Below are positions 17,455 to 25,850 of a DNA stretch of 64,000 nt, piece after piece. This DNA is from Bacteroidales bacterium. GTDB taxonomy: Bacteria > Bacteroidota > Bacteroidia > Bacteroidales > WCHB1-69. The stretch covers positions 1 to 64,000 of the forward strand of contig JAGCGA010000011.1 of assembly GCA_017649855.1 (NCBI GenBank), in the 5' to 3' direction. The position numbers and the translations under genes were made by a program. Below the pieces are notes generated by a model that worked only from the letters and a program-made list of their open reading frames with translations, was not told the origin of the DNA and searched no databases. Positions within the stretch are counted from its first letter, which is position 1. The number at the start of each line of letters is the position of its first letter.

Positions 17455-17502
17455 CAGGCGTATATATAATATAGTATTCATCAATTTTAAAAGAATAAAG
17501 CA

Positions 17503-17877
17503 ATGAAGAACAAAACAATGCCATTGGTTATTTTAGTTTTAGCCGTTATTTTGGCCCTCCTGATCGCCATTTTAGTAAGCACCAGCACCGGGCACAAAAT
17601 CAAGAAACTGGACAAATTTGCCGACTTGGTGGAGCAGGAATACACCCAATATTCCGCTTCCGACTTGGAGAAGGCGCAGGCCAAGTATGAAAAGCTCGTG
17701 GCCAAGGTGGAGAAAAAAGAGTTGTCGGGGGAACAACAATCCCAGGTCAATGAGCTCAAGGGCAGATGCAAGGGTTACTTTGCGCAGGCCAAGGCACGTT
17801 TGATTTTGGAAGAATTCAAAAATGCCGTTGACGAGGCTGGTGACGATGTGAAGGACGCGATAGAGTCGATGCAGTGA
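17503..17877 (+). CDS. Small membrane-anchored coiled-coil protein
   Basis: A 124-residue protein: an uncleaved-looking N-terminal membrane segment (PLVILVLAVILALLIAILV, residues 7-25) followed by a highly charged helical domain of about 95 residues with coiled-coil character (DLEKAQAKYEKLVAKVEKKEL). Resembles the small DUF6565-type proteins of Bacteroidales, for which no function is known to me. It has its own promoter and is followed by a heptamer repeat, so it is probably monocistronic. Confidence 0.75.
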   Translation: MKNKTMPLVILVLAVILALLIAILVSTSTGHKIKKLDKFADLVEQEYTQYSASDLEKAQAKYEKLVAKVEKKELSGEQQSQVNELKGRCKGYFAQAKARLILEEFKNAVDEAGDDVKDAIESMQ

Positions 17878-17883
17878 GGAACG

Positions 17884-17937
17884 ACGATTAGCCATTAGCT
17901 GTTAGCTGTTGGCTAGCATAGCGAATAGCTGACGTCC
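17884..17937. repeat. 7-bp tandem repeat
   Basis: TTAGCCA, TTAGCTG, TTAGCTG, TTGGCTA, GCATAGC, GAATAGC in heptamer phase, beginning about 8 nt after the stop codon of the preceding gene. Confidence 0.7.
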
Positions 17938-17954
17938 AGCACCTTATGGATATT

Positions 17955-18944
17955 ATGAAAAAGCTTGTCCTGGTTCTCATTCCCATGTTCTGCCTGCTCA
18001 ATGCCCGCGGGCAGTACATGTCGTTTTTCGGCGACAGCACCTGGGAGTACCATATCACCTATATCACCAACCCCCCGGAGGATTATGTGAACTATCCACC
18101 GGAAGAACCAAATGAGTTGGGGGTGTATTGCAAAACATACATCTATCGTTTTGATAAAAGTCATTATAGTTATGTATGGCATGGTTATTTGGTTGATGAG
18201 AGTAATTATGCTTATCCGAATTGGCTCCCTGGCATGAAATTTTTGACTGAGGATACCTCTACTGGTCGCTTATATAGTTCAAGCGGCTACGTTTGTTGTG
18301 ACATGTCTCTTACTGTTGGGGACACATTTGTATTGACTGAACAAGGGCTTGATTCTGGGTCTCTTATAGAACCCGTAGGAGACAGGAATATGATTGTGGA
18401 TAGTGTCAGGTACATAGATGGCAGAAAAACAATTTTTCTATCCTTACTTGACCATCAAAACGATTTTTTTTTCGGATCCGAATCCCCTCTTCAAAGCTTC
18501 AAATTCTCCATCCGTTTCATTGAAGGTATAGGTGCCTCTTATGGTTTATGGCCAGAGACTTCAGATCTCACATGGGGACCGGGATTGCACCATCCACCTT
18601 TGATGACTCTTATGCAATGCGTCTATAAGGACGACTCTTTGGTCTATATGGCGGACGAACGTTTGGGGTGCGACCAGACATGCGTGGGTTTGAACGATTA
18701 TCTGCAATCCTATATGAACCTCTACCCCAATCCAGCCTCGTCCTATCTTGTGCTGGACATGGGAACCGGGGAGGAGATGGATGGCGACGTGATGATCTCG
18801 GATATGATGGGACGGGTGTGTCTCCAGCAACACATCGCAGGGCTGAGCAACCGCATCTCCGTGGCGGGGTTGCCTCCGGGCATGTATTTCCTGACCTATA
18901 TCCATGAACAAAGAATCATAACACGGAAATTCATCAAAGAGTGA
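17955..18944 (+). CDS. Secreted protein with T9SS type A C-terminal sorting domain
   Basis: About 329 residues with a signal peptide (MKKLVLVLIPMFCLLNARGQ); an upstream ATG at 17946 adds three residues. The middle (residues 20-245) matches no family I recognise. The last 75 residues form a type IX sorting domain: NLYPNPASSYLVLD, VMISDMMGRV, VAGLPPGMYFLTY and a basic end, RKFIKE. It should be exported by Sec and then carried over the outer membrane by the PorV-dependent system and anchored at the surface or released. It lies 4 nt before a secreted glycosidase and is probably cotranscribed with it. Confidence 0.85.
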   Translation: MKKLVLVLIPMFCLLNARGQYMSFFGDSTWEYHITYITNPPEDYVNYPPEEPNELGVYCKTYIYRFDKSHYSYVWHGYLVDESNYAYPNWLPGMKFLTEDTSTGRLYSSSGYVCCDMSLTVGDTFVLTEQGLDSGSLIEPVGDRNMIVDSVRYIDGRKTIFLSLLDHQNDFFFGSESPLQSFKFSIRFIEGIGASYGLWPETSDLTWGPGLHHPPLMTLMQCVYKDDSLVYMADERLGCDQTCVGLNDYLQSYMNLYPNPASSYLVLDMGTGEEMDGDVMISDMMGRVCLQQHIAGLSNRISVAGLPPGMYFLTYIHEQRIITRKFIKE

Positions 18945-18948
18945 CCTC

Positions 18949-21471
18949 ATGAAAAAGCGCATTTTGGCATATGGTATTCTGTGGGTCGCCTGCTGGCTCG
19001 GCTTGTCCGGCCCCACAAGTCTCTCCGCCCAGAACGGATTCGCCAACTATATCTCCATCTCCAATGGCAAGTTCATGGATGGGAATAACACCTTTTTGCC
19101 ACTGTGTGTCAATTATCTGGTGGATTACTTTTACGATTTCTATTCTACCGATTATTATATTTCCCCGCACGGCAATTATAGTTCCCAATGGGGATATCCG
19201 GACAATACTAATCCTGTCCATATTCCTGGTGATGGTCGTTTTTGTTTTGGTGAGGAACATGGTTTAGATTTCTTGTATGAGCGAGATTCCGCTACCCAAA
19301 AGTTAGAGCGAGATCTCCACTGCATCGACTCTCTCGGCTTCAATGTGGTGCGACTGCGTCCGGTCACCATTTGGAATAACAACACCTTGCATGTCCCGAC
19401 GGATTCCTACGAACGTTACTTTGCCCTGCAGGACTCCCTCATCGCCCAATGCGCCCGCCACAACCTGCGGGTCATCCTGGTGCTGGAGGCCGACACCCAT
19501 GCTTACCTCGCGTTTGAACAATACTGCACCTACCTGGACAGTGTGTCGCGTCATTACAGCACCAACAAAACGGTGATGGCCTACGTGATCTATGCAGAAC
19601 CCTCCTACAAATGGGGAAGAGCCAATGCCAACGACAAATTGGTGGTCTCCAATTGGTCCAGAAAGTGGTACTACATCGTTAAGAATAATGCCCCCAACCA
19701 GCTGGTCACCTACGGGCTGGATGGCATCGAGAACGTCCTCTTCTGGGATCCCTCCGCCCTCACCTGTGATTTCCTTTCCATGCACTTTTATTACAACGTC
19801 CCCGATGTCAATGTCGCCCAAAACGCTGTCCACACCTACTTCAAATGGATGAACCACAATGTGGAGAATGTATGGATGCTCGGAGAGACAGGCTTCAGCG
19901 GAACTTCCGAGGACTCCTGTCACTCCCGGCCCTCTCTTATTGGTACAGAAAACGACCAATCCCTATACGCAGACTACACCATGCAAAAATCCTTGGAGTG
20001 TGCTTGCCAAGGCTATTCCTGGTGGCAGTACCAAGAGGTCATGTGGGCCTCCTGCCTCCAGAACTATTTCGGTTTCCTCACCTACTATCCCGACGAAAGG
20101 CTGAAGCCTGTCGCCTCGCTCTTCCCCTCTTTTTCATCCAGATTCTATGTGGAGAACCTTTGTCCCAAGCCCAGTTGTTACTACAACATTCCAGGCTACA
20201 CCCACCCCAACATCAGCGGCAGGGTGTTGGATGAAGACAACAACCCTGTCGAGGATGCTCTGGTGGTAGGCTGGAGTGAACACTGGAAAGAATCCTACTC
20301 GACATTCACCAATGCGCAAGGGGAGTACACCCTATACACACCCCAAGATACCACCATCAGACTGGTTTGGATATCCCAAAAAGGGTACACCGCCATCTCT
20401 TTCAATCCGAGAGAGTATCAACCTGCATTTTTAACCTTAACGCAGATCAACCATGACGGATGGATGAAGAACTGGACCAACAGCTCCTTCCCCGAGCAAG
20501 ATGCCATCCCCGTTATCGAAAGCACGACCCCTATGGTGGTGGGCAACTTCTATGGCGATGAGGCGCAGGAGCTGCTTTTGTTCAACACCTCCAACCATAC
20601 CGCCAAGATGTACAGTTATCAGATCCACCACTGGGAAGAGGTGTGGAGCGGCTCGATAGACGGATGGTATATCCGAAGTACCGACCAGTTTTCCGCAGGC
20701 GATTTTGACGGCGACGGTTATGATGAACTGCTGTGTGTGCAGAGTCTTCGGAACCCTTGGGCCAAGACTTACAGCTTTGCTCCCCAAAACCCAACCAATC
20801 CTTGGCAAAACGACTGGTCCAACGGTGGCAACGGCCATATCGGCAGCTGGGCCATCTCCTCCGGGGACATCATCCTCTCCGGCCACTTCAACGACACCTC
20901 CCATTGCTCCCTGCTATGCATCCGGAAACAGCCCAATCCCCAAGCGTTATGCCAAGCGTTTGCCTCATCCGCCTGGAGCACGGTCTGGTCAGGCTCCGCC
21001 AACATCGGGGGACAGTGGTACATCAGCAATGTGGACCAATATTACGTGGGCGACTTCAACGGCGACGGGCTGGATGAACTGCTCTGCACCCAGGTGACCA
21101 ACGGCGACTCCGACTGGATGTCGCTGCTCCATTACGGTACTTCCTGGAGCACGCTCTGGAGCAACTACGGGATCTCGGAGGGTAGTGGCATCTATCCCTA
21201 CCGAGGCAACTTCCTGGTCGGAAACTTCGACCCCGACCATGCCGATGAACTTCTGGGGGTTGGCAGCTGGGCCACCAAGTTCGACTTCAACATCTCCAAC
21301 GGCTGGGACTGGTCGTGGAGCACGTATCAGTCTGCCCGGCTGTCCGACTGGACCGTAAGCACCGACTGGCGGTCATTCTTCATCAAAGCCATCTCTGGCG
21401 TTCCCGACTATCTGGTCACTGCTTTGAAAGGTCGCCAGTACTGGATGAACGCCTATTCGTTTAACCCATAA
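18949..21471 (+). CDS. Secreted glycoside hydrolase (clan A-like) with FG-GAP repeats
   Basis: An 840-residue protein with a long signal peptide (MKKRILAYGILWVACWLGLSG, cleaved near SLSAQ). Residues 30-410 look like a TIM-barrel glycosidase of the GH5/GH-A type: acid/base candidate E217 (YAEPS) and nucleophile candidate E313 (MLGETGFSG). Residues about 423-490 form a carboxypeptidase-regulatory-like beta domain (ISGRVLDEDNNPVEDALV). The rest carries FG-GAP/integrin-alpha-like repeats with calcium-type loops (FDGDGYDELL near 585, FNGDGLDELL near 702). It probably attacks a polysaccharide outside the cell; the exact GH family and substrate are not clear. Confidence 0.78.
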   Translation: MKKRILAYGILWVACWLGLSGPTSLSAQNGFANYISISNGKFMDGNNTFLPLCVNYLVDYFYDFYSTDYYISPHGNYSSQWGYPDNTNPVHIPGDGRFCFGEEHGLDFLYERDSATQKLERDLHCIDSLGFNVVRLRPVTIWNNNTLHVPTDSYERYFALQDSLIAQCARHNLRVILVLEADTHAYLAFEQYCTYLDSVSRHYSTNKTVMAYVIYAEPSYKWGRANANDKLVVSNWSRKWYYIVKNNAPNQLVTYGLDGIENVLFWDPSALTCDFLSMHFYYNVPDVNVAQNAVHTYFKWMNHNVENVWMLGETGFSGTSEDSCHSRPSLIGTENDQSLYADYTMQKSLECACQGYSWWQYQEVMWASCLQNYFGFLTYYPDERLKPVASLFPSFSSRFYVENLCPKPSCYYNIPGYTHPNISGRVLDEDNNPVEDALVVGWSEHWKESYSTFTNAQGEYTLYTPQDTTIRLVWISQKGYTAISFNPREYQPAFLTLTQINHDGWMKNWTNSSFPEQDAIPVIESTTPMVVGNFYGDEAQELLLFNTSNHTAKMYSYQIHHWEEVWSGSIDGWYIRSTDQFSAGDFDGDGYDELLCVQSLRNPWAKTYSFAPQNPTNPWQNDWSNGGNGHIGSWAISSGDIILSGHFNDTSHCSLLCIRKQPNPQALCQAFASSAWSTVWSGSANIGGQWYISNVDQYYVGDFNGDGLDELLCTQVTNGDSDWMSLLHYGTSWSTLWSNYGISEGSGIYPYRGNFLVGNFDPDHADELLGVGSWATKFDFNISNGWDWSWSTYQSARLSDWTVSTDWRSFFIKAISGVPDYLVTALKGRQYWMNAYSFNP

Positions 21472-21564
21472 ATATCTACCCAAATTATTCACCCTTGTCA
21501 TTGTTTTTAAATAATCGAATTATCATAACAATATTATTATAAACCCTATTAATCATTCACGCGT

Positions 21565-23154
21565 ATGTACGACAACGAACACGGGCTATACATAGCACAT
21601 TGCGCCGAAGGGGCGCTTTCCATCCAAGGTAAAATGGCCAACCGACATGGTCTCATCGCCGGAGCTACCGGTACAGGAAAAACGGTAACGCTGCAGGTGA
21701 TGGCCGAATCTTTCTGTCAGGCAGGAGTACCCTGCTTCATGGCCGATATGAAGGGCGACCTCTCCGGCATCAGCCAGTCGGGAGCCCTGAGCGGTTTCAT
21801 TGAGAAGCGGCTGCCGGAATTCGGCATTGAGAACCCTCAGTTCCAAGCCTGCCCGGTCCGCTTTTATGATGTCTTCGGAGAACAAGGCCATCCCATCCGG
21901 GCCACCATCTCGCAGATGGGTCCGCTGTTGCTCTCCCGTTTGCTGGGTCTGAACGACACCCAGGAAGGCGTGCTGAACATTGTCTTCCGCATCGCCGACG
22001 AGCGGGGCTTGCTCATCCTCGACATGAAAGATCTTCGCTCCATGCTCGACTATGTCTCGAAGCATGCCAAGGAGTACACCACCACCTACGGCAATATCTC
22101 CGCTGCCACTGTGGGCGCTATCCAACGGTCGTTGTTGCAACTGGAAGACCAAGGCGCCAACAAGTTCTTCGGGGAGCCTTCCTTCGACATCCACGACTTT
22201 CTGCAGACGGAAGGAGGCAAAGGAGTGATGAGCGTGCTGGCTGCCGATAAGCTGATGATGCAACCCAAACTGTACAGCACCTTCCTGCTGTGGCTGCTCT
22301 CCGAACTATATTCCACCCTGCCTGAGGTCGGTGATCTGGACATGCCCAAGCTGGTCTTCTTCTTCGACGAGGCCCACATGCTCTTCGAGGATACCTCCAA
22401 AGCCTTGACCGAGAAGATCGAGCAGGTGATTCGTCTCATCCGCAGCAAAGGGGTGGGTATCTACTTCATCACCCAGTATCCCAACGACTTGCCAGACAAT
22501 GTGTTGGGACAGTTGGGCAATCGTGTGCAGCATGCCTTGCACGCCTATACGCCCAAAGACCAGAAGGCTGTGCGCACGGCAGCCGACACCTTCCGGGCCA
22601 ACCCCGAATTCAAGACCGAAGAGGCCATCACCACCTTGGAGACGGGCGAGGCTTTGGTCAGTTTCCTGGATGCGAAGGGAGCGCCGGGCGTCGTGCAACG
22701 TGCCAAGATCCTCTTCCCATTGTCGCAGATTGGCGCCATCACCCCGGGTCAGCGCAGCGACATCATCCGACAGAGCCGCATCTTTGGTAAGTATGACGAG
22801 ACCAAGGATAGCGAGAGCGCCTACGAAATCCTGATGAGAGAAACCGAGGAGGCCGCCACTCCCGCAGTGCCGGAGAAGGGCGGAAGTATCCGGCAAGCCG
22901 ATGAGGAGAAGCCTGCCAAAGGCGAAAAGAAGAAAGCCAACATCTTCTCCAAGGTCGTCAAAGCCGTCATCACCGCTCTCACCGCCACCCTGGGTACCAT
23001 CGTGGGCACAGCCGTCAGCGACAAGGTGACAGGCAAGAAGACCAAATCGACGAAGAGCACGGCTGAGAAGGTAGTCAAGAGCACCACCTCCGCCGCCACC
23101 AGGACCATCACGCGCGAAATCACCCGTGATATTCTGGGCAATCTGGTGAAATAG
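21565..23154 (+). CDS. HerA-like ATPase, DUF853 (YjgR type)
   Basis: A 529-residue cytoplasmic ATPase. Walker A is GATGTGKT at 33-40, preceded by ANRHGLIA, and Walker B is [11 protein letters not shown] near residue 270. The arginine-bearing [12 protein letters not shown] segment is typical of the HerA/FtsK superfamily. The C-terminal 80 residues are lysine- and threonine-rich and low in complexity. Biological role in bacteria is unsettled. It is followed by a very strong terminator. Confidence 0.9.
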   Translation: MYDNEHGLYIAHCAEGALSIQGKMANRHGLIAGATGTGKTVTLQVMAESFCQAGVPCFMADMKGDLSGISQSGALSGFIEKRLPEFGIENPQFQACPVRFYDVFGEQGHPIRATISQMGPLLLSRLLGLNDTQEGVLNIVFRIADERGLLILDMKDLRSMLDYVSKHAKEYTTTYGNISAATVGAIQRSLLQLEDQGANKFFGEPSFDIHDFLQTEGGKGVMSVLAADKLMMQPKLYSTFLLWLLSELYSTLPEVGDLDMPKLVFFFDEAHMLFEDTSKALTEKIEQVIRLIRSKGVGIYFITQYPNDLPDNVLGQLGNRVQHALHAYTPKDQKAVRTAADTFRANPEFKTEEAITTLETGEALVSFLDAKGAPGVVQRAKILFPLSQIGAITPGQRSDIIRQSRIFGKYDETKDSESAYEILMRETEEAATPAVPEKGGSIRQADEEKPAKGEKKKANIFSKVVKAVITALTATLGTIVGTAVSDKVTGKKTKSTKSTAEKVVKSTTSAATRTITREITRDILGNLVK

Positions 23155-23184
23155 AACGCCCTATTCATTTCGCAGATACGTGAT

Positions 23185-23258
23185 AAAACCGTAACGGTAC
23201 CGTTGTAGAGACGTCATAATAGGGCGTCTCTACGGTACCGTTACGGTTTTTTGTTTTT
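23185..23258 (+). terminator. Long hairpin terminator with nested TAGAGACG palindrome (copy 2)
   Basis: An 18-bp perfect outer stem (AAAACCGTAACGGTACCG at 23185-23202 with its complement at 23233-23250), a 3-nt bulge, then an 8-bp inner stem TAGAGACG (23206-23213)/CGTCTCTA (23225-23232), followed by TTTTTTGTTTTTT. The inner stem is the same palindrome seen at 257 and 45735. Confidence 0.9.
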
Positions 23259-23294
23259 TAAAAAATAAACCCCCCATTATATTATAAAATATTG

Positions 23295-23302
23295 TATTTT
23301 TG
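23295..23302 (+). promoter_or_regulatory. -7 box of metK
   Basis: TATTTTTG. Transcription would start near 23309-23312, exactly at the 5' edge of the riboswitch-like sequence. Confidence 0.65.
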
Positions 23303-23313
23303 CCGCCCGAAAA

Positions 23314-23360
23314 CGTGGACGGATTTGTTATGATTGCAACCACACAAAAAAATGCTAAAC
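23314..23360 (+). promoter_or_regulatory. SAM-II-like riboswitch upstream of metK
   Basis: The conserved core of the SAM-II (metA motif) aptamer is visible: GATTT (23322-23326), six bases, ATTGC (23333-23337), sixteen bases, GCTAAA (23354-23359). A short P1 stem GTGG/CCAC (23315-23318/23340-23343) encloses the loop and an A-rich linker follows. The spacing agrees with my memory of the metX reference aptamer. P1 here is short and has extra bases (ACG) before GATTT, so the match is good but not perfect. Binding of SAM would be expected to lower metK expression. The GCTAAA segment is 64 nt upstream of the start codon, so the mode of control is not obvious. Confidence 0.75.
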
Positions 23361-23423
23361 CATTCAGATTCAGCCCCGTTTTCAGTAGTTTATTTTTAGT
23401 ATTAACCATTAAAAAAGTTAATT

Positions 23424-24653
23424 ATGAGCTATCTGTTCACATCTGAATCAGTATCTGAAGGACACCCTGACAAATTGTGTGATCAAATTTCAGACGCTTT
23501 GCTGGACGCTTTTTTAAAGCAGGATCCGGAATCCAAAGTGGCTTGCGAAACCTTAGCAACAACCGGTCTGGTGGTCTGCGCCGGCGAGGTGAAGACCGAG
23601 GCCTATGTCTCTATCGACGACGTGGTTAGGGGCGTAATCCAAGAGGTGGGCTACAACAAGAGCGACTATCAGTTTGATTACAAGTCTTGTGGGGTCATCT
23701 CCACCATCCACAGCCAATCGCCCGACATCAACCAGGGTGTTGAGCGCACAGACGCAAAAGCGCAAGGAGCTGGCGACCAAGGCATTATGTTTGGCTATGC
23801 CTGTAACGAGATGGACAACTACATGCCGCTGCCGGTAGAGTTGGCCCACCGTTTCGTGCAGGAGTTGGCTTACATCCGCAAACAGACCGACTTGATGCCC
23901 TATCTGCGTCCCGACTCCAAATCACAAGTTACCGTACAGTATTCTGACGATCATCAACCGGAGCGCATTGACACCATTGTGCTCTCCACGCAACATGATC
24001 CGGACTATAAAGGAATGAAACTCACTTCTGAACGTATTGCGGAAGACATCCGCCAATATCTGATCCCCCGAGTGATCGAGAGTTGTCCCGTGAAGGTGCG
24101 CCAACTTTTTGGCGATGATTATCATTTATATGTCAATCCTACGGGCTCCTTCGTGATTGGCGGCCCGCACGGCGACACCGGTCTGACGGGCCGTAAGATC
24201 ATCGTGGACACCTACGGTGGTCGCGGAGCGCATGGCGGTGGTGCCTTCTCCGGCAAAGACCCCTCCAAGGTGGACCGTTCCGCCGCATACGCCGCCCGCC
24301 ATATCGCCAAGAACATGGTGGCCGCAGGCATCTGTGAGCAGGTGCTGGTGCAACTCAGCTACGCCATCGGCCGCGCTGAGCCGGTCGGCATCTATATCGA
24401 CACCTATGGGACCGCCAAGGTGAACATGAGCGACGGCGAGATAGCCCGAATCATCGAAAAAACCTTTGACCTGACCCCTTACGGCATCATCGAGCGTTAC
24501 CAGCTTAAGAACCCCATCTACCAACCGACGGCCACTTACGGCCATTTCGGACGGGATCCTTATACCGAAGTTGTGAATGGACGCGAGGTCACCTTCTTCC
24601 CGTGGGAGAAATTGGATTCTATAGAGCTGTTGAAAAAAGCTTTTGCATCATGA
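23424..24653 (+). CDS. metK: S-adenosylmethionine synthase
   Basis: A 409-residue enzyme making SAM from methionine and ATP. Signature motifs are intact: SEGHPDK near the N-terminus, [12 protein letters not shown] in the middle and [16 protein letters not shown], which carries catalytic lysines and the phosphate loop. The stop codon overlaps the fabD start (ATGA), so the two are translationally coupled. It is preceded by a promoter and a SAM-II-like element, consistent with feedback by its product. Confidence 0.98.
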   Translation: MSYLFTSESVSEGHPDKLCDQISDALLDAFLKQDPESKVACETLATTGLVVCAGEVKTEAYVSIDDVVRGVIQEVGYNKSDYQFDYKSCGVISTIHSQSPDINQGVERTDAKAQGAGDQGIMFGYACNEMDNYMPLPVELAHRFVQELAYIRKQTDLMPYLRPDSKSQVTVQYSDDHQPERIDTIVLSTQHDPDYKGMKLTSERIAEDIRQYLIPRVIESCPVKVRQLFGDDYHLYVNPTGSFVIGGPHGDTGLTGRKIIVDTYGGRGAHGGGAFSGKDPSKVDRSAAYAARHIAKNMVAAGICEQVLVQLSYAIGRAEPVGIYIDTYGTAKVNMSDGEIARIIEKTFDLTPYGIIERYQLKNPIYQPTATYGHFGRDPYTEVVNGREVTFFPWEKLDSIELLKKAFAS

Positions 24654-25543
24654 GTCTTGCCTATATTTTCCCGGGACAGGGGGCGCAGTATTGCGGCATG
24701 GGAAAAGATCTGTACGACCGCTTCGAGTTGGCGAGGGATCTCTTTGTCCAAGCCGACGAGCTCTTAGGCTTCTCCCTCTCCGAGGTCATGTTTCATGGTA
24801 GCGAAGAGGAACTGAGGGCCACCAAGGTCACCCAGCCGGCCACCTTCCTGCATTCGTATGTGGCCTACCGTTGTTTGGCCGATCGCCGGCCCGACATGGT
24901 GGCTGGGCACTCCTTGGGAGAATATTCCGCCTTGGCGGTCAGCGGAGCCTTGCGCTTTGAGGACGCCCTGCGCCTGGTCGCCTATCGCGCGGAGGTCATG
25001 CAGCAGTGCTGCCTCCAGCAGGAGTCCGGCATGGCGGCTGTCGTCAAGTTTGATACGGCTAAGATCGAGGAGGTCTGCGCCAGCCTTACCGATGAGGTGG
25101 TGGTGGCGGCCAACTACAACAGCCCGCAACAGGTGGTCATCTCCGGCAGCCTCACCGGACTGCAGCGCTCCACGGAGCTCCTACAGCAGGCCGGTGCCCG
25201 AATCATCCTTCCGCTCAACGTCAGCGGTGCCTTCCACTCCCCATTGATGGAGCCGGCCCGGAAACTGCTGGCCCAGGCGATTGAATCAACGCCCTTCAGA
25301 GAGCCGGATTGCCCTGTTTATCAGAATGTTGATGCACTTCCCAAAACGGATGTCGAAAGCATCAAGCACCATCTCCTGATGCAGCTTACCCATCCCGTTC
25401 TTTGGACTCAGAGTATCCTCAATATGGTGAAAAACGGTGCCGATACCTTTGTCGAAACAGGCCCTGGAAATGTACTCCAAAACCTATTGAAACGTATCGA
25501 TCCGACGGTTTCCGCCCGCAGTATTTTTACAGATTTTTCCTAA
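24650..25543 (+). CDS. fabD: Malonyl-CoA:ACP transacylase
   Basis: A 297-residue enzyme that loads malonyl groups onto acyl carrier protein for fatty acid synthesis. The nucleophile is S88 in GHSLGEYSA; the second catalytic residue is the histidine of SGAFHSPLM near 200, and PGQGAQ opens the fold. The start codon shares bases with the metK stop (ATGA); the longer frame reading into metK is not used. A strong terminator follows 35 nt downstream, ending the metK-fabD unit. Confidence 0.96.
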   Translation: MSLAYIFPGQGAQYCGMGKDLYDRFELARDLFVQADELLGFSLSEVMFHGSEEELRATKVTQPATFLHSYVAYRCLADRRPDMVAGHSLGEYSALAVSGALRFEDALRLVAYRAEVMQQCCLQQESGMAAVVKFDTAKIEEVCASLTDEVVVAANYNSPQQVVISGSLTGLQRSTELLQQAGARIILPLNVSGAFHSPLMEPARKLLAQAIESTPFREPDCPVYQNVDALPKTDVESIKHHLLMQLTHPVLWTQSILNMVKNGADTFVETGPGNVLQNLLKRIDPTVSARSIFTDFS

Positions 25544-25577
25544 AATGAATAGGAAAAAAAATGAATTATCCAACAAT

Positions 25578-25609
25578 AAAAAGCGCCGCTTGTGCGCTTT
25601 TTTTTTATT
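25578..25609 (+). terminator. Rho-independent terminator of metK-fabD
   Basis: Stem AAAAAGCGC (25578-25586) with GCGCTTTTT (25594-25602), a 7-nt loop, then a continuous T-run. Confidence 0.92.
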
Positions 25610-25850
25610 TATCTCATAATCAAAAAGAAAAATTATCAACGTCATTTTGTTGAAATAAAAACCTGTTTTGCTGGAAATATAACTTGCCAAATTTCTATTT
25701 TAGCAGTCAAGTAATTTATGTCAGAAAAAACTGGTAATCACTTCTGATTCAAACCATTGACCAAACAGGTGCTTGTCGTAATCTACAAACTATGGGACAA
25801 AGGCCGGTTTTTATGACACATTAACACTTTTCAAGCCAACCAAAAAACCT
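25610..25850. other. AT-rich leader region of nrdJ without a recognised element
   Basis: No gene is visible. A weak -7-like TATTTTAG lies near 25696. A loose inverted repeat GGTTTTT (25806-25812)/AAAAACC (25843-25849) ends at the nrdJ start and could mask it. I looked for a cobalamin riboswitch core because the downstream enzyme uses B12 and found none. Confidence 0.4.

Noticed and set aside
25610-25850. Cobalamin riboswitch in front of the B12-dependent reductase
   Set aside because: No conserved B12-box or core sequence could be found in the 240-nt leader.
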